IMG/VR virus record: IMGVR_UViG_3300046714_000572
Coordinates: 1 to 54,698 of that record
Length of the DNA: 54,698 nt
Source: a virus
Direction: 5' to 3' (one strand)
Below the pieces are notes generated by a model. That model saw only the letters and a list, made by a program, of their open reading frames with translations. It made no database searches and had not been told where the DNA came from. The translations under genes and the position numbers were made by a program. Below, piece by piece: positions 8,440-16,118 of this stretch. Each line of letters starts with the position of its first letter. The stretch's first letter is position 1.

Positions 8440-10514
8440 TGAGCGACTCGGTCCTGGACCCCTTCGCTCGCGCGCGCAAGACGGCGAGGCACGATACGGC
8501 GCAGTCTCTCGAGATTGCCCGTATCGTGTCGCTGCCCATCGTGGAGCTGCCGACCGACGAGGAGGTCGAGGAGTTCTGCCGGTGCGAGGTCCAGGCCGAA
8601 TACTTCGAGGGCAAGGACGGCGAGCGACCGTTCCGGCTCTTCAACACCCAGGTCGGCGGCGTGCTGGCGTGGGACATGTACAAGGGGCTCTTCGGCTGCA
8701 TCGGCGTCGGCTGGGGCAAGACGCTCATCACGCTGATGATCGCCAACCGCGCGTACGAGTCCGGCGACTCGCAGCGCTCGCTCCTCCTCGTGCCGTCGCA
8801 GGTCTACGCGCAGCTCACTCAGCGCGACATCCCGTGGGCGCGCAAGCGCGTCGGCCTGCGCGTGCCGTTCGTGCTGATGGGCGGGCGCGACGCGGCCTCG
8901 CGGGCGTCCGCGGCGAAGTCGCAGAAGCGCGGCTGCTACGTAGCGCCGTACTCGCACCTCTCGACGAAGGACGCCGAGGCCGTGCTGCACGGCATCGCGC
9001 CCGACCTGCTGATCCTCGACGAGGCGCACAAGGTCAAGAACGCCAAGGCGGCGCGGACCGCGCGCGTGATGCGGTACCTGCGCGCCCGACAGCCCCGCGT
9101 GGTGGCGCTCTCCGGCACGATCACGTCGAAGTCGATCTCCGACTACCACCACCTGCTCACGTTCTCCCTCGGCGAGCGCAGCCCGCTGCCTCTCGAGGGC
9201 GCGCTGGCGCTGAACTGGTCCTACGTCCTCGACGCTAACGCCGACCCGAGCGACGCGCAGACCGGGCCGATCGCGCCGCTGATCGACTGGGCGCGGAAGG
9301 AGTTCCCGGCGGAGAAGCTGCCGAAGGGCGTGCCGGGATTCCGCAAGGCCTACCGCCTGCGGCTGAACACTTCGCCCGGCGTCGTCGCGACCGGCGACAA
9401 CGAGATCGGCGTGTCGCTGACGATCCAGAACAAGCCCGTCGACATGAGCGTCGTGGACGACAAGCCCGAGATGGTCCGCCTGCGCAAGCTGATGCAGGAC
9501 GTCGAGGAGCTGTGGCGCACGCCGTCGGGCGACGAGATCGAGTGGGGCTTCCAGAAATGGCGCTACCTCTACGAGCTGACGTCCGGCCTGTACAACAACC
9601 TGCGCTGGCCGACGACCGACGAGCTGATGCTGCGCGGCCGGCTCTCGCGCGACCAGGCCGTCGAGCACCTGATGCTCGCGAAGATGCACCACGAGGCGCT
9701 CCAGGAGTACCACAAGAAGCTGCGCCGGTGGATAGAGCGCGCCGGGCGCGCGAAGCTCGACACGCCGTTCCTGATCGCCGCGAACATGGCGAACCACGGC
9801 GCCGAGGACGTCGGCGAGGAGCTGTACGAGGCCTGGTGCGGCGCGAAGGACCTCGAGTTCGACGGCATGCCGTCGCGGCTCTCCGAGCCGATCCGCGTGT
9901 GCGACTACAAGATCCAGCACGCCGTCGCGTGGGCGCGCGAGCTGTCCGAGCGCAAGCCGGCGGAGGGCGGGCTCATCTGGTTCAAGCACGACGAGTCGGG
10001 CCGCTGGCTCGCCGAGGAGCTTCAGCGCCAGGGCCTCGGGGCGATCTGGGCGCCGGCCGAGTCGGTGCGCAAGGGGATGAACGAGCTGGTCGACTACAAG
10101 CCCGGCGAGACCCGCACGCTGGTCATCTCGATGGGCGGGCATGGCGAGGGCAAGAACCTCCAGCACGAGTTCTACAACCAGCTCTTCCTCGACTTCCCTC
10201 GCGACGCCAGCCTCGCCGAGCAGGTCCTCGGGCGCACGCACCGCAACGGTCAGAAGGCCGACGAGCTGGTGGCGCACACGATGAACACGCTCCAGTTCGA
10301 CCACCTGAACATGGCGGCGTGCCTGGTCGATGCGCTGTACAACCACCAGACGACGGGCTCGCGGCAGAAGCTCATCTACTGCTCGCACGACCCGCTGCCG
10401 AAGGTCTACCCGCTCGACTTCCTCCGCGAGCGGGGGTTCGTGGACGTCGCTCAGCTCGACGCAGAGGCCCGCGCCGCGCTGGAGGAGAAGTTCGGGCCGA
10501 TGACGAGGTCCTGA
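8439..10514 (+). CDS. SNF2-family DEAH helicase/translocase
   Basis: The GTG at 8439 overlaps the previous stop. The 691-residue protein has superfamily 2 motifs in order: Walker A GVGWGKT (about residues 88-95), DEAH box LILDEAHKVKN (about 190-201), motif III LSGTITS, and motif VI QVLGRTHRNGQ (about 594-604), the signature of SNF2/Swi2 translocases. Phage SNF2 proteins lie in replication modules with PolA, Cas4-like nucleases and SSB-like proteins and are thought to remodel or unwind forked DNA. No extra domain is evident. Length and motif order are normal for phage members. Confidence 0.9.
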   Translation: MSDSVLDPFARARKTARHDTAQSLEIARIVSLPIVELPTDEEVEEFCRCEVQAEYFEGKDGERPFRLFNTQVGGVLAWDMYKGLFGCIGVGWGKTLITLMIANRAYESGDSQRSLLLVPSQVYAQLTQRDIPWARKRVGLRVPFVLMGGRDAASRASAAKSQKRGCYVAPYSHLSTKDAEAVLHGIAPDLLILDEAHKVKNAKAARTARVMRYLRARQPRVVALSGTITSKSISDYHHLLTFSLGERSPLPLEGALALNWSYVLDANADPSDAQTGPIAPLIDWARKEFPAEKLPKGVPGFRKAYRLRLNTSPGVVATGDNEIGVSLTIQNKPVDMSVVDDKPEMVRLRKLMQDVEELWRTPSGDEIEWGFQKWRYLYELTSGLYNNLRWPTTDELMLRGRLSRDQAVEHLMLAKMHHEALQEYHKKLRRWIERAGRAKLDTPFLIAANMANHGAEDVGEELYEAWCGAKDLEFDGMPSRLSEPIRVCDYKIQHAVAWARELSERKPAEGGLIWFKHDESGRWLAEELQRQGLGAIWAPAESVRKGMNELVDYKPGETRTLVISMGGHGEGKNLQHEFYNQLFLDFPRDASLAEQVLGRTHRNGQKADELVAHTMNTLQFDHLNMAACLVDALYNHQTTGSRQKLIYCSHDPLPKVYPLDFLRERGFVDVAQLDAEARAALEEKFGPMTRS

Positions 10515-10516
10515 CC

Positions 10517-10837
10517 ATGCTGACCATTCGCGAGCTAGTCTTCCTCAGCTACGAGACGATCTCCCCCAAGATAATCGAGGACGGCTGGCGCCCGCTATGT
10601 ACGCGCCCCGGGTCCATGATCGGAGACACCGTCCTAGCCGTCCTGGTCGACACCAAGAACGAGCAGCAGGCGGAGGTGTTCCACGCCGTGCGGCCGGGCG
10701 ACGCGCTGCCGGCGCCGGCTGGCAAGGAGCTGGCGTTCGTGGGGGCGTGCGGGGACAAGTACCTCTTCCTCGAGCTTCCCGTCGAGGCCGAGGCGGACCC
10801 CCGCGGAGAGCGCCGGATCGGCCGCCCCGAGTGGTAG
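10517..10837 (+). CDS. Hypothetical protein (106 aa)
   Basis: The ATG at 10517 follows the SNF2 stop by two bases. The product is soluble, with mixed alpha/beta character, a Pro/Gly loop in the middle and a basic C-terminus. No motif is recognised. It ends shortly before the promoter at 10868 and is likely the last gene of the helicase transcription unit. Confidence 0.6.
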   Translation: MLTIRELVFLSYETISPKIIEDGWRPLCTRPGSMIGDTVLAVLVDTKNEQQAEVFHAVRPGDALPAPAGKELAFVGACGDKYLFLELPVEAEADPRGERRIGRPEW

Positions 10838-10867
10838 CCGTCTACCTGGGTTTCCTCAAGATTCCCC

Positions 10868-10895
10868 TTGCCCGCGCCGAAGATGGATGTACACT
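10868..10895 (+). promoter_or_regulatory. Promoter for the SSB-like gene
   Basis: TTGCCC (10868-10873), 16 bp, TACACT (10890-10895). A start near 10902 would give a leader of about 43 nt before the ATG at 10945. The TACACT -10 recurs at 1629, 11505 and 14565. Confidence 0.6.
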
Positions 10896-10944
10896 GTACG
10901 CGCCTGCAAGCAACACGGACAAGTACCAAGATAAGGACACTGAC

Positions 10945-11466
10945 ATGGGTGCATTCTCAGGGATGAAGGACGCGAAGCGCGGCTTCGCAAGCAACCCGCT
11001 CCGACCCGGCAAGTACGTCGTGCGCATCGACGCCTGCGACTTCTTCAAGTCGGACAACGGGGAGTACTGGAAGAACACGCTGACGATCCTGGCCGTCGAC
11101 CAGGGCGACCACAAGGTCGGGGAGGTGGTCAACACCTTCTTCAAGTTCAAGGACACCGCGGAGGGGCGGACGATCTTCCAGCAGAACCTCAAGTCCTTCA
11201 TGGCGGGTATCCTCGCCTGCGAGGACGAGCAGATCGACGAGTCCGCCGCGAAGCGCGCGAGCGGCGAGGAGCAGACGATGCGGGGGATGATCACCGTCGT
11301 CAGCGGCGTGATGCGCACGAGCAAGAACAAGGTCTACGAGGACGGCCCCCAGAAGGGGCAGCCCAAGCAGTACCCGGTCTTCTCGTGGGCGCCGTCGCTC
11401 GACGCCGAGGAGACCCTGGCCGCGATCGGCGCGGAGAACTACAAGAAGTTCTTCCCGAGCGGCTGA
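10945..11466 (+). CDS. Single-strand DNA-binding-like protein (DUF669/DUF2815-like)
   Basis: AAGGACA sits upstream of the ATG at 10945. The 173-residue protein has an OB-fold-like run of strands: GKYVVRIDACDFF, then WKNTLTILAV, VVNTFFKFK, and a late MITVVSGVMRTSKN segment with an acidic, disordered insertion (about residues 92-108). This layout and its position between the Cas4/SNF2 genes and the family A polymerase match phage DUF669 or DUF2815 proteins, which are proposed single-strand binding proteins. It would coat single-stranded phage DNA during replication and recombination. Assignment rests on pattern and neighbourhood. Confidence 0.6.
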   Translation: MGAFSGMKDAKRGFASNPLRPGKYVVRIDACDFFKSDNGEYWKNTLTILAVDQGDHKVGEVVNTFFKFKDTAEGRTIFQQNLKSFMAGILACEDEQIDESAAKRASGEEQTMRGMITVVSGVMRTSKNKVYEDGPQKGQPKQYPVFSWAPSLDAEETLAAIGAENYKKFFPSG

Positions 11467-11659
11467 GACTTGATGCGATCGGTCCGCCCTTGAAGCCCTT
11501 CGGGTACACTTCGGGGTAGGAGCATGCGGAGGAGCAGACCGAGCTAACTTCGCTCCAAGACGAACTGGACAAAGGAACGTGAAAGCCGGCGGACGTTCGC
11601 CACCAGGCTTGACGAGGGAGAGACCTCACCAGCACACAAACCACAGAGAGGATCTGCAC
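11467..11659 (+). promoter_or_regulatory. Leader region with a possible TACACT promoter
   Basis: This 193-nt gap contains TACACT at 11505-11510 and an AAAGGAACG stretch near 11570. As at 1594, a TTGA tetramer lies exactly 35 bp before the TACACT hexamer, with no standard -35 at 17 bp. A longer in-frame start (GTG 11579) for the next gene lies here but gives a low-quality, His/Arg/Pro-rich N-terminus. Confidence 0.35.
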
Positions 11660-12166
11660 ATGGCCGCACGTAAGGGAACGAAGAGGAAGTCGAGGGCTAG
11701 CCCGAAGACTCAGTTGACGACGGCGCAGAGCGTCGCTGCGCTCGAGCGCGTGGTGAGCGAGCTGCGCGGGGTCATCTGCTTCCAGCACGAGACGAGGCTG
11801 GAGGCGCTCGAGGAGAAGATGCGCCAGACGCAGGAGGGTCTGGGCGGCGCCGTCTGGCGCACGCAGCAGGGTCACGCGCGCTTCATTGCGCTGCTCTCGA
11901 CGCAGCACCTGAAGAACATCCTTGCGTGGCCGCGGGTCAGCGACCGGATCAAGAACCTGGTGGAGGCCGAGCTGGGCCGGCGCGAGGTCGACGCGCAGTT
12001 CCGCAAGGAGGAGTGCAGCAACACTTTCCAGGGGCCGTTGAAGGTGGCGCTCTTCTCGCATGGCATCCCGTGCGACCCGGCGCCTCTGAGCGTCTCGGAA
12101 CGCATCGACCTCCTGATGAAGCAGGTGGACAAGCTGACGCGGGCGATCGGACAGCTCCCGCGATGA
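11660..12166 (+). CDS. Hypothetical basic protein with coiled-coil centre (168 aa)
   Basis: I chose the ATG at 11660 because it follows AGAGGATCTGCAC, a leader nearly identical to the one before the gene at 51447. The N-terminal 20 residues are Lys/Arg/Ser-rich, as in DNA-binding tails. The middle is helical with heptad-like spacing, and the C-terminal helix ends in a Leu/Lys pattern. No catalytic motif is seen. It is coupled (ATGA) to the CxxC mini-protein and the DNA polymerase, so a replication accessory role is plausible but unproven. Confidence 0.6.
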   Translation: MAARKGTKRKSRASPKTQLTTAQSVAALERVVSELRGVICFQHETRLEALEEKMRQTQEGLGGAVWRTQQGHARFIALLSTQHLKNILAWPRVSDRIKNLVEAELGRREVDAQFRKEECSNTFQGPLKVALFSHGIPCDPAPLSVSERIDLLMKQVDKLTRAIGQLPR

Positions 12167-12309
12167 CCACCTGCGCCGTCTGCGAGGTCCTCTCCCCGGC
12201 CGCGGTCAACTGCCCCGACTGCGCCCGCTGGCTCTGTACCGACTGCTGGGGCAGCATCGCGGACAACAGGAACTGCGGCCTGTGCCAGGCCGGGGTAGGA
12301 GCAGCATGA
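12163..12309 (+). CDS. Four-CxxC zinc-binding mini-protein (48 aa)
   Basis: The ATG overlaps the preceding TGA. The 48-residue peptide contains four CxxC pairs (CAVC, CPDC, CTDC, CGLC), enough for two zinc ions in a RING- or double-ribbon-like fold. Its stop overlaps the ATG of the DNA polymerase gene, so the two are translationally coupled. It may be a polymerase cofactor or adaptor; the sequence gives no direct proof. Confidence 0.65.
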   Translation: MTTCAVCEVLSPAAVNCPDCARWLCTDCWGSIADNRNCGLCQAGVGAA

Positions 12310-14546
12310 CCCGCGTCGTCGCCTTCGACACAGAGACCCACCTCATCGGCCCCGGAGCCGTCGCCCCGCCGCTCGTGTGCGGCTCCTTCGCGTGGCGCAG
12401 CGCCGACGGCGCGATGGACTCCTCCCTGATGGGCAACCATCCCGACGACGGGCTAGAGGCCGCGATCGAGCGGATGTTGCTCGCCGACGAGGCCCTGATC
12501 GTCACGCACTCCGGCGGCTTCGACTGGACGGTCGTGTGCGCGAAGTATCCGCGTCTCTTGCCGCTGGTGTTCAAGGCGCTGCTCTCCGGTCACGCGACCG
12601 ACACGAAGTGGCGGGAGAAGCTCCTGAACCTGAGCACTACGGGGCGGCTCGACAAGGTCGCCCTGCCCGACGGCTCGTCGGCGGACATCAGCTACCACCT
12701 CGCCGACCTCACTCTCCAGTACACCGGCCAGGACCGCTCGCACCTCAAGGAGGGCGACGACATCTGGCGCCTCGCGTACGCCGCGCTCGACGGCTGGCGC
12801 GCCGCCGACTACCCGCAGGACGCCGCGGACTACGCCATCGGCGACGCGACGGACACCCTGCTCGTCTACGAGGCCCAGGAGCGACGCAAGGCCGAGTGGA
12901 AGATGGCCTCGACGGCGACCGAGGAGTTCCGCACCGCGGCCCACTTCGCCCTGTACTTGATGTCGGCGCACGGCGTCGAGGTCGACCCCGAGGAGACCGC
13001 TCGAGTGCGGGCGGAGGTCACCCGCCGCATCGACGAGGTCGAGGGATCGCTCGTGGCCGCGGGCTTCATCGAGCCGGCTGTCCCGATGCAGCCGTACAAG
13101 TCGCAGGGCAAGCGCCTCGACGCCTGGGCTAAGGCGAACTTCGGCGCCGTCGTCGAGCCGTCCTTCGACTGGTCGCCGTACCGGGAGGAGCTGGAGAAGG
13201 TCGGCGTCAAGTTCACCGAGGCGAAGAAGTCCAAGCGCAACACGAAGCCGATCCAGGAGTACGTCGCCGCGCTGTACAAGCAGCTCGGCGAGATTCCCAC
13301 GATGACCGACGGCGGGGAGAAGGCCGAGCCGCAGATCAAGCTCGACGGCGAGGTGCAGGAGTACCTCGCGTACAAGGACCCGCTAATGGAGGCCTACCAC
13401 GGGCGCCAGTCGCTCCAGAAGATCATCGAGCAGCTCGACGTCCTCGAGTCTGGTCCCGTGATCTACCCTCAGTACGACGTGCTGAAGGAGACCGGCCGCA
13501 CGTCGAGCTACGGCAACTCGAAGACCCGCGAGCCGCTGTACCCCTCGGCGAACATCCAGCAGGTCCCCGGGCCGCGCGACGGCCTCGACGTGCGCCGATG
13601 CTACCGACCGCGCGAGGGGCGCGTGTTCTTCGACGTGGACGTCACCGGCCTCGAGCTGGCGACGGTCGCGCAGGTCACCTACGACCTGTTCGGCACGTCG
13701 GTCCACATGGACCGGTACAACGCCGGGGTCGACCTGCACGGCTACCTCGGCGCGCAGCTCGGCCTACAGATCATGGACGACGAGCTGTCGCAGCACTTCC
13801 GCCAGCTCTGCAAGGCCGAGCGCATCGCGGACGACCCGATGGGCGTCTACGACGCCTTCATGCGCTGCAAGAAGCACGAAGACGAGCCCGTTCGGAAGTG
13901 GTTCAAGCACGTCCGCACGTTCGCGAAGCCGGTCGGCCTCGGCCTGCCCGGCGGCCTCGGGCCGGAGACTCTAGTGGACTTCGCCCGCAAGACGTACGGC
14001 GTGCTGATGACCGTGCAGCAGGCGAGCGACTTCCGCGAGGTCTGGCGCGCGACGTACCCGGAGATGCCTCGCTTCTTCGACTGGATCTCCGGCCAGACCG
14101 ACGAGCACAACGGCCAGAACGAGGCCGGCGAGAAGCTCTATTGGTACGAGACTCCGCTCGGCATGATCCGCCGCGGGGCGACGTACTGCGCCGCGGCGAA
14201 CGGGAAGTGCATGCAGTCGCCCGGCGCCGAGGTCGCGGAGACCTGGACCATCCTCGTGCAGCGCGAGTGCTACGACCCGACGCAGGAGTCCGTCCTGCTC
14301 GGAGCGCGGCCGGTCGCGTTCGTGCACGACCAGATCCTCGGCGAGACGACGCGCGAGGAGGCGCTGTGGCACGACCAGTGCATGCGCGTGAAGGCGATCC
14401 TCCAGGAGTGCTCGAAGCTGGTCCTGCCCGACGTGAACATCCGCTCCGACGAGGCGCACCTGACGCGCCGCTGGACGAAGGACTCCGTGCCGGTCTTCGG
14501 ACCGGACGGCCGGCTGATCCCGTGGGAACCCAAACAAACCGCTTGA
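12306..14546 (+). CDS. Family A DNA polymerase with 3'-5' exonuclease domain
   Basis: The 746-residue protein starts at the ATG at 12306 (GGAGCAGC upstream). The N-terminal exonuclease carries DTET (Asp8, Glu10), THSGGFDW (second site) and YAIGDATDT (third site), so proofreading looks intact. The polymerase part has motif A FFDVDVTGLELA (about residues 439-450), an O-helix-like KPVGLGLPGGLG stretch with a downstream KTYGV, and motif C FVHDQI (about 672-677). Motif A (DVTGLELA rather than DYSQIELR) and motif C (HDQ rather than HDE) differ from the textbook forms. This would be the replicative polymerase of the phage. Confidence 0.92.
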   Translation: MTRVVAFDTETHLIGPGAVAPPLVCGSFAWRSADGAMDSSLMGNHPDDGLEAAIERMLLADEALIVTHSGGFDWTVVCAKYPRLLPLVFKALLSGHATDTKWREKLLNLSTTGRLDKVALPDGSSADISYHLADLTLQYTGQDRSHLKEGDDIWRLAYAALDGWRAADYPQDAADYAIGDATDTLLVYEAQERRKAEWKMASTATEEFRTAAHFALYLMSAHGVEVDPEETARVRAEVTRRIDEVEGSLVAAGFIEPAVPMQPYKSQGKRLDAWAKANFGAVVEPSFDWSPYREELEKVGVKFTEAKKSKRNTKPIQEYVAALYKQLGEIPTMTDGGEKAEPQIKLDGEVQEYLAYKDPLMEAYHGRQSLQKIIEQLDVLESGPVIYPQYDVLKETGRTSSYGNSKTREPLYPSANIQQVPGPRDGLDVRRCYRPREGRVFFDVDVTGLELATVAQVTYDLFGTSVHMDRYNAGVDLHGYLGAQLGLQIMDDELSQHFRQLCKAERIADDPMGVYDAFMRCKKHEDEPVRKWFKHVRTFAKPVGLGLPGGLGPETLVDFARKTYGVLMTVQQASDFREVWRATYPEMPRFFDWISGQTDEHNGQNEAGEKLYWYETPLGMIRRGATYCAAANGKCMQSPGAEVAETWTILVQRECYDPTQESVLLGARPVAFVHDQILGETTREEALWHDQCMRVKAILQECSKLVLPDVNIRSDEAHLTRRWTKDSVPVFGPDGRLIPWEPKQTA

Positions 14547-14570
14547 CACATAACCAAACCGAGGTACACT
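14543..14570 (+). promoter_or_regulatory. Near-consensus promoter that may give a leaderless mRNA
   Basis: TTGACA (14543-14548), 16 bp, TACACT (14565-14570). The ATG of the next gene is at 14577, exactly where transcription would begin, with no Shine-Dalgarno site between. The -35 overlaps the polymerase stop codon. Confidence 0.75.
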
Positions 14571-14576
14571 GAACCC

Positions 14577-15245
14577 ATGAGCGAACAAGAGTCCGACTAC
14601 GACGCCTACTGCGACTCGCAGTGCTCGTTCACCCCTGCGCCAGCTCGGCCGGGCTCGCGGGACTACGACCTGAAGGACAGCGGCACCCGCCGCGAGTTCG
14701 ACACAGGCGCGAAGCGCGACGCGGCGACCGGCAAGGGGCGCTACGACCTGATCTCGCCGCTGGCGACGCGGCGCAAGGCGATCCTGCTCGAGAAGGGCGC
14801 GATCAAGTACGACGCCCGCAACTGGGAGAAGGGCATGCCACTGAGCGTGTTCCTCGACTGCGCGAAGCGCCACCTGGACAAGTACCTGGAGGGCCTGCGC
14901 GACGAGGACCACCTGGCCGCGGCGTCGTGGAACATCGACTGCATGATGCACTTCGAGGAGATGATCGCCCGCGGGCTGAAGCCGGCGGAGCTGGACGACA
15001 TGCCGAGCTACGTGCCGGCGCCGGTCGACCAGATCGAGATCACCGCTCCGCCGCCGGACGACCTCTTCCACGTCGAGGTGCTCGTGCCGGTCGAGGGAGA
15101 GGAGCCGCAGTGGGTCGAGCAGGGACACGGACGCGACAGCTTCCCAGTCGCGGTCGGTGCTGCGGAGCACCTGTTCGACACTCGCACGGATCACGCCATC
15201 CGCGTGAAGCACCGCGGGGTCATCCTCTGGACTTGCACCCGATGA
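14577..15245 (+). CDS. dATP/dGTP diphosphohydrolase-like protein
   Basis: Residues 40-130 match the phage dATP/dGTP diphosphohydrolase N-terminal domain: FDTGAKRDAATGKGRYDLI, then LLEKGAIKYDARNWEKGM, RHLDKYLEGLRDEDHLAAA and WNIDCMMHFEEM. These Asp/Glu/His-rich helices resemble MazG-type all-alpha pyrophosphatases. The family hydrolyses dATP/dGTP to the monophosphate and was linked to 2-aminoadenine phages, but it is widespread in others. Residues 150-222 form a separate beta-rich domain of unknown role. The gene has its own promoter at 14543 and possibly leaderless translation, and is coupled by ATGA to the helix-turn-helix gene. Confidence 0.8.
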   Translation: MSEQESDYDAYCDSQCSFTPAPARPGSRDYDLKDSGTRREFDTGAKRDAATGKGRYDLISPLATRRKAILLEKGAIKYDARNWEKGMPLSVFLDCAKRHLDKYLEGLRDEDHLAAASWNIDCMMHFEEMIARGLKPAELDDMPSYVPAPVDQIEITAPPPDDLFHVEVLVPVEGEEPQWVEQGHGRDSFPVAVGAAEHLFDTRTDHAIRVKHRGVILWTCTR

Positions 15246-15472
15246 GCCCGTCGCCGATCCCGCTGCGCGAGGGCGAGCCGCTCAGGAACGTCATCCTGAG
15301 ATTGCCGGTTCTCACCTTGCGCGAGGCGCGTCGGCAGTGTATTCTTACCGCGCTGAAGGTCAACGACGGGGACGCCACGGCCGCGGCCAAGCTCCTCGGG
15401 ATCAGCACGAGCAGCATCTTCCGACTGATCGGGGATCTGAACATAACTCGAGAGGAGCGCTACACGGGATGA
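15242..15472 (+). CDS. Fis/NtrC-type helix-turn-helix protein (76 aa)
   Basis: The ATG overlaps the previous TGA. The C-terminal half contains a Fis-type helix-turn-helix: NDGDATAAAKLLGISTSSIF, then RLIGDLNI, as in Fis or the DNA-binding domain of NtrC regulators. The N-terminal 30 residues look like a short dimerisation arm. It is a good candidate for a phage transcription regulator. A promoter-like element (15317-15345) lies inside the coding sequence. Confidence 0.7.
   Translation: MSPSPIPLREGEPLRNVILRLPVLTLREARRQCILTALKVNDGDATAAAKLLGISTSSIFRLIGDLNITREERYTG
15317..15345 (+). promoter_or_regulatory. Intragenic promoter upstream of the RuvC-like gene
   Basis: TTGCGC (15317-15322), 17 bp, TATTCT (15340-15345). 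The bases TCGGCAG before the -10 match one arm of the CTGCC-N5-GGCAG operators, with the other arm missing. The surrounding GAGATT...CGGTT...C..CTTG pattern resembles the virion promoter at 20487. Confidence 0.4.
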
Positions 15473-15558
15473 GGTCGGGGACGAGGACGGCACTGACGAA
15501 CACTCGCGCAGCTATGCTGCGCAACGAGGCGCCAGTCCAACTCCCCGACATCTCCTAA
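15469..15558 (+). CDS. Possible tiny ORF (29 aa)
   Basis: The ATG overlaps the stop of the helix-turn-helix gene and the frame closes 11 bases before the RuvC-like gene. The peptide is basic and Thr/Arg-rich, with no motif. It fills the gap and is coupled, but could be chance. Confidence 0.25.
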   Translation: MRSGTRTALTNTRAAMLRNEAPVQLPDIS

Positions 15559-15569
15559 CCGCGCGCACC

Positions 15570-16118
15570 ATGCTCACCATCGGCATCGACCCGGACCTTC
15601 ACGACCTCGCGGTCGGCTACTGGGACAATGGTCCTAGGACTGCGTACGTCACCCACGTCGCGCACCGCAAGGGGAGGATCGGACAGACGGCCGTGATGGA
15701 CATGATCCTCGCGATGCGCCTGGAGGTCCCGTTCATCGACCGCGACCATGATGTCGATGCCGTCGCCGTCGAGGCGCAGACCTTGATGCGTTCAGGCTCC
15801 AAGCAGCACAAGCGCCCTCAGGACATTGTGATCCTCGGGAACGTGGCCGGCGCCGTACTCGGGATGCTCGCTGGAGCTGGTTATCCCAGTATCCTCTTCC
15901 CGACGCCGGAGCAGTGGAAGGGCCAGCTCCCCAAGCACGTCATGCAGGCCCGCCTCTACGACGAGCTGGGCTGGGGCTACGAGATGTGCGCGTCGGACAG
16001 CTACGCCGTGCCGCTGCGCATCCCGAACACCTTCGAGCACATCACCAAGGGCCAGTGGAAACACGTGGGCGACGCGCTGCTCCTCGCGCGCTGGGCCTAC
16101 GAGAAGAGGACGAAGTGA
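15570..16118 (+). CDS. RuvC-like Holliday junction resolvase / RNase H-fold nuclease
   Basis: The 182-residue protein shows the RuvC-type acidic triad: GIDPDLHDLAVG (Asp7) on the first strand, VDAVAVEAQ (Glu69) on the next conserved strand, and KHVGDALLLARWA (Asp168) in the C-terminal helix. A long Gly/Ala helix and a Pro-Thr-Pro-Glu-Gln-Trp-Lys segment are also typical of phage RuvC relatives. It would cleave branched DNA made during replication or before packaging. Its GTGA overlap with the next gene shows co-translation. Confidence 0.8.
   Translation: MLTIGIDPDLHDLAVGYWDNGPRTAYVTHVAHRKGRIGQTAVMDMILAMRLEVPFIDRDHDVDAVAVEAQTLMRSGSKQHKRPQDIVILGNVAGAVLGMLAGAGYPSILFPTPEQWKGQLPKHVMQARLYDELGWGYEMCASDSYAVPLRIPNTFEHITKGQWKHVGDALLLARWAYEKRTK

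Noticed and set aside
2791-15245. Assigning datZ, mazZ and dpoZ symbols
   Set aside because: Families are shared with phages that use normal adenine, and PurZ is not present in the window. Only the general enzyme families are named.
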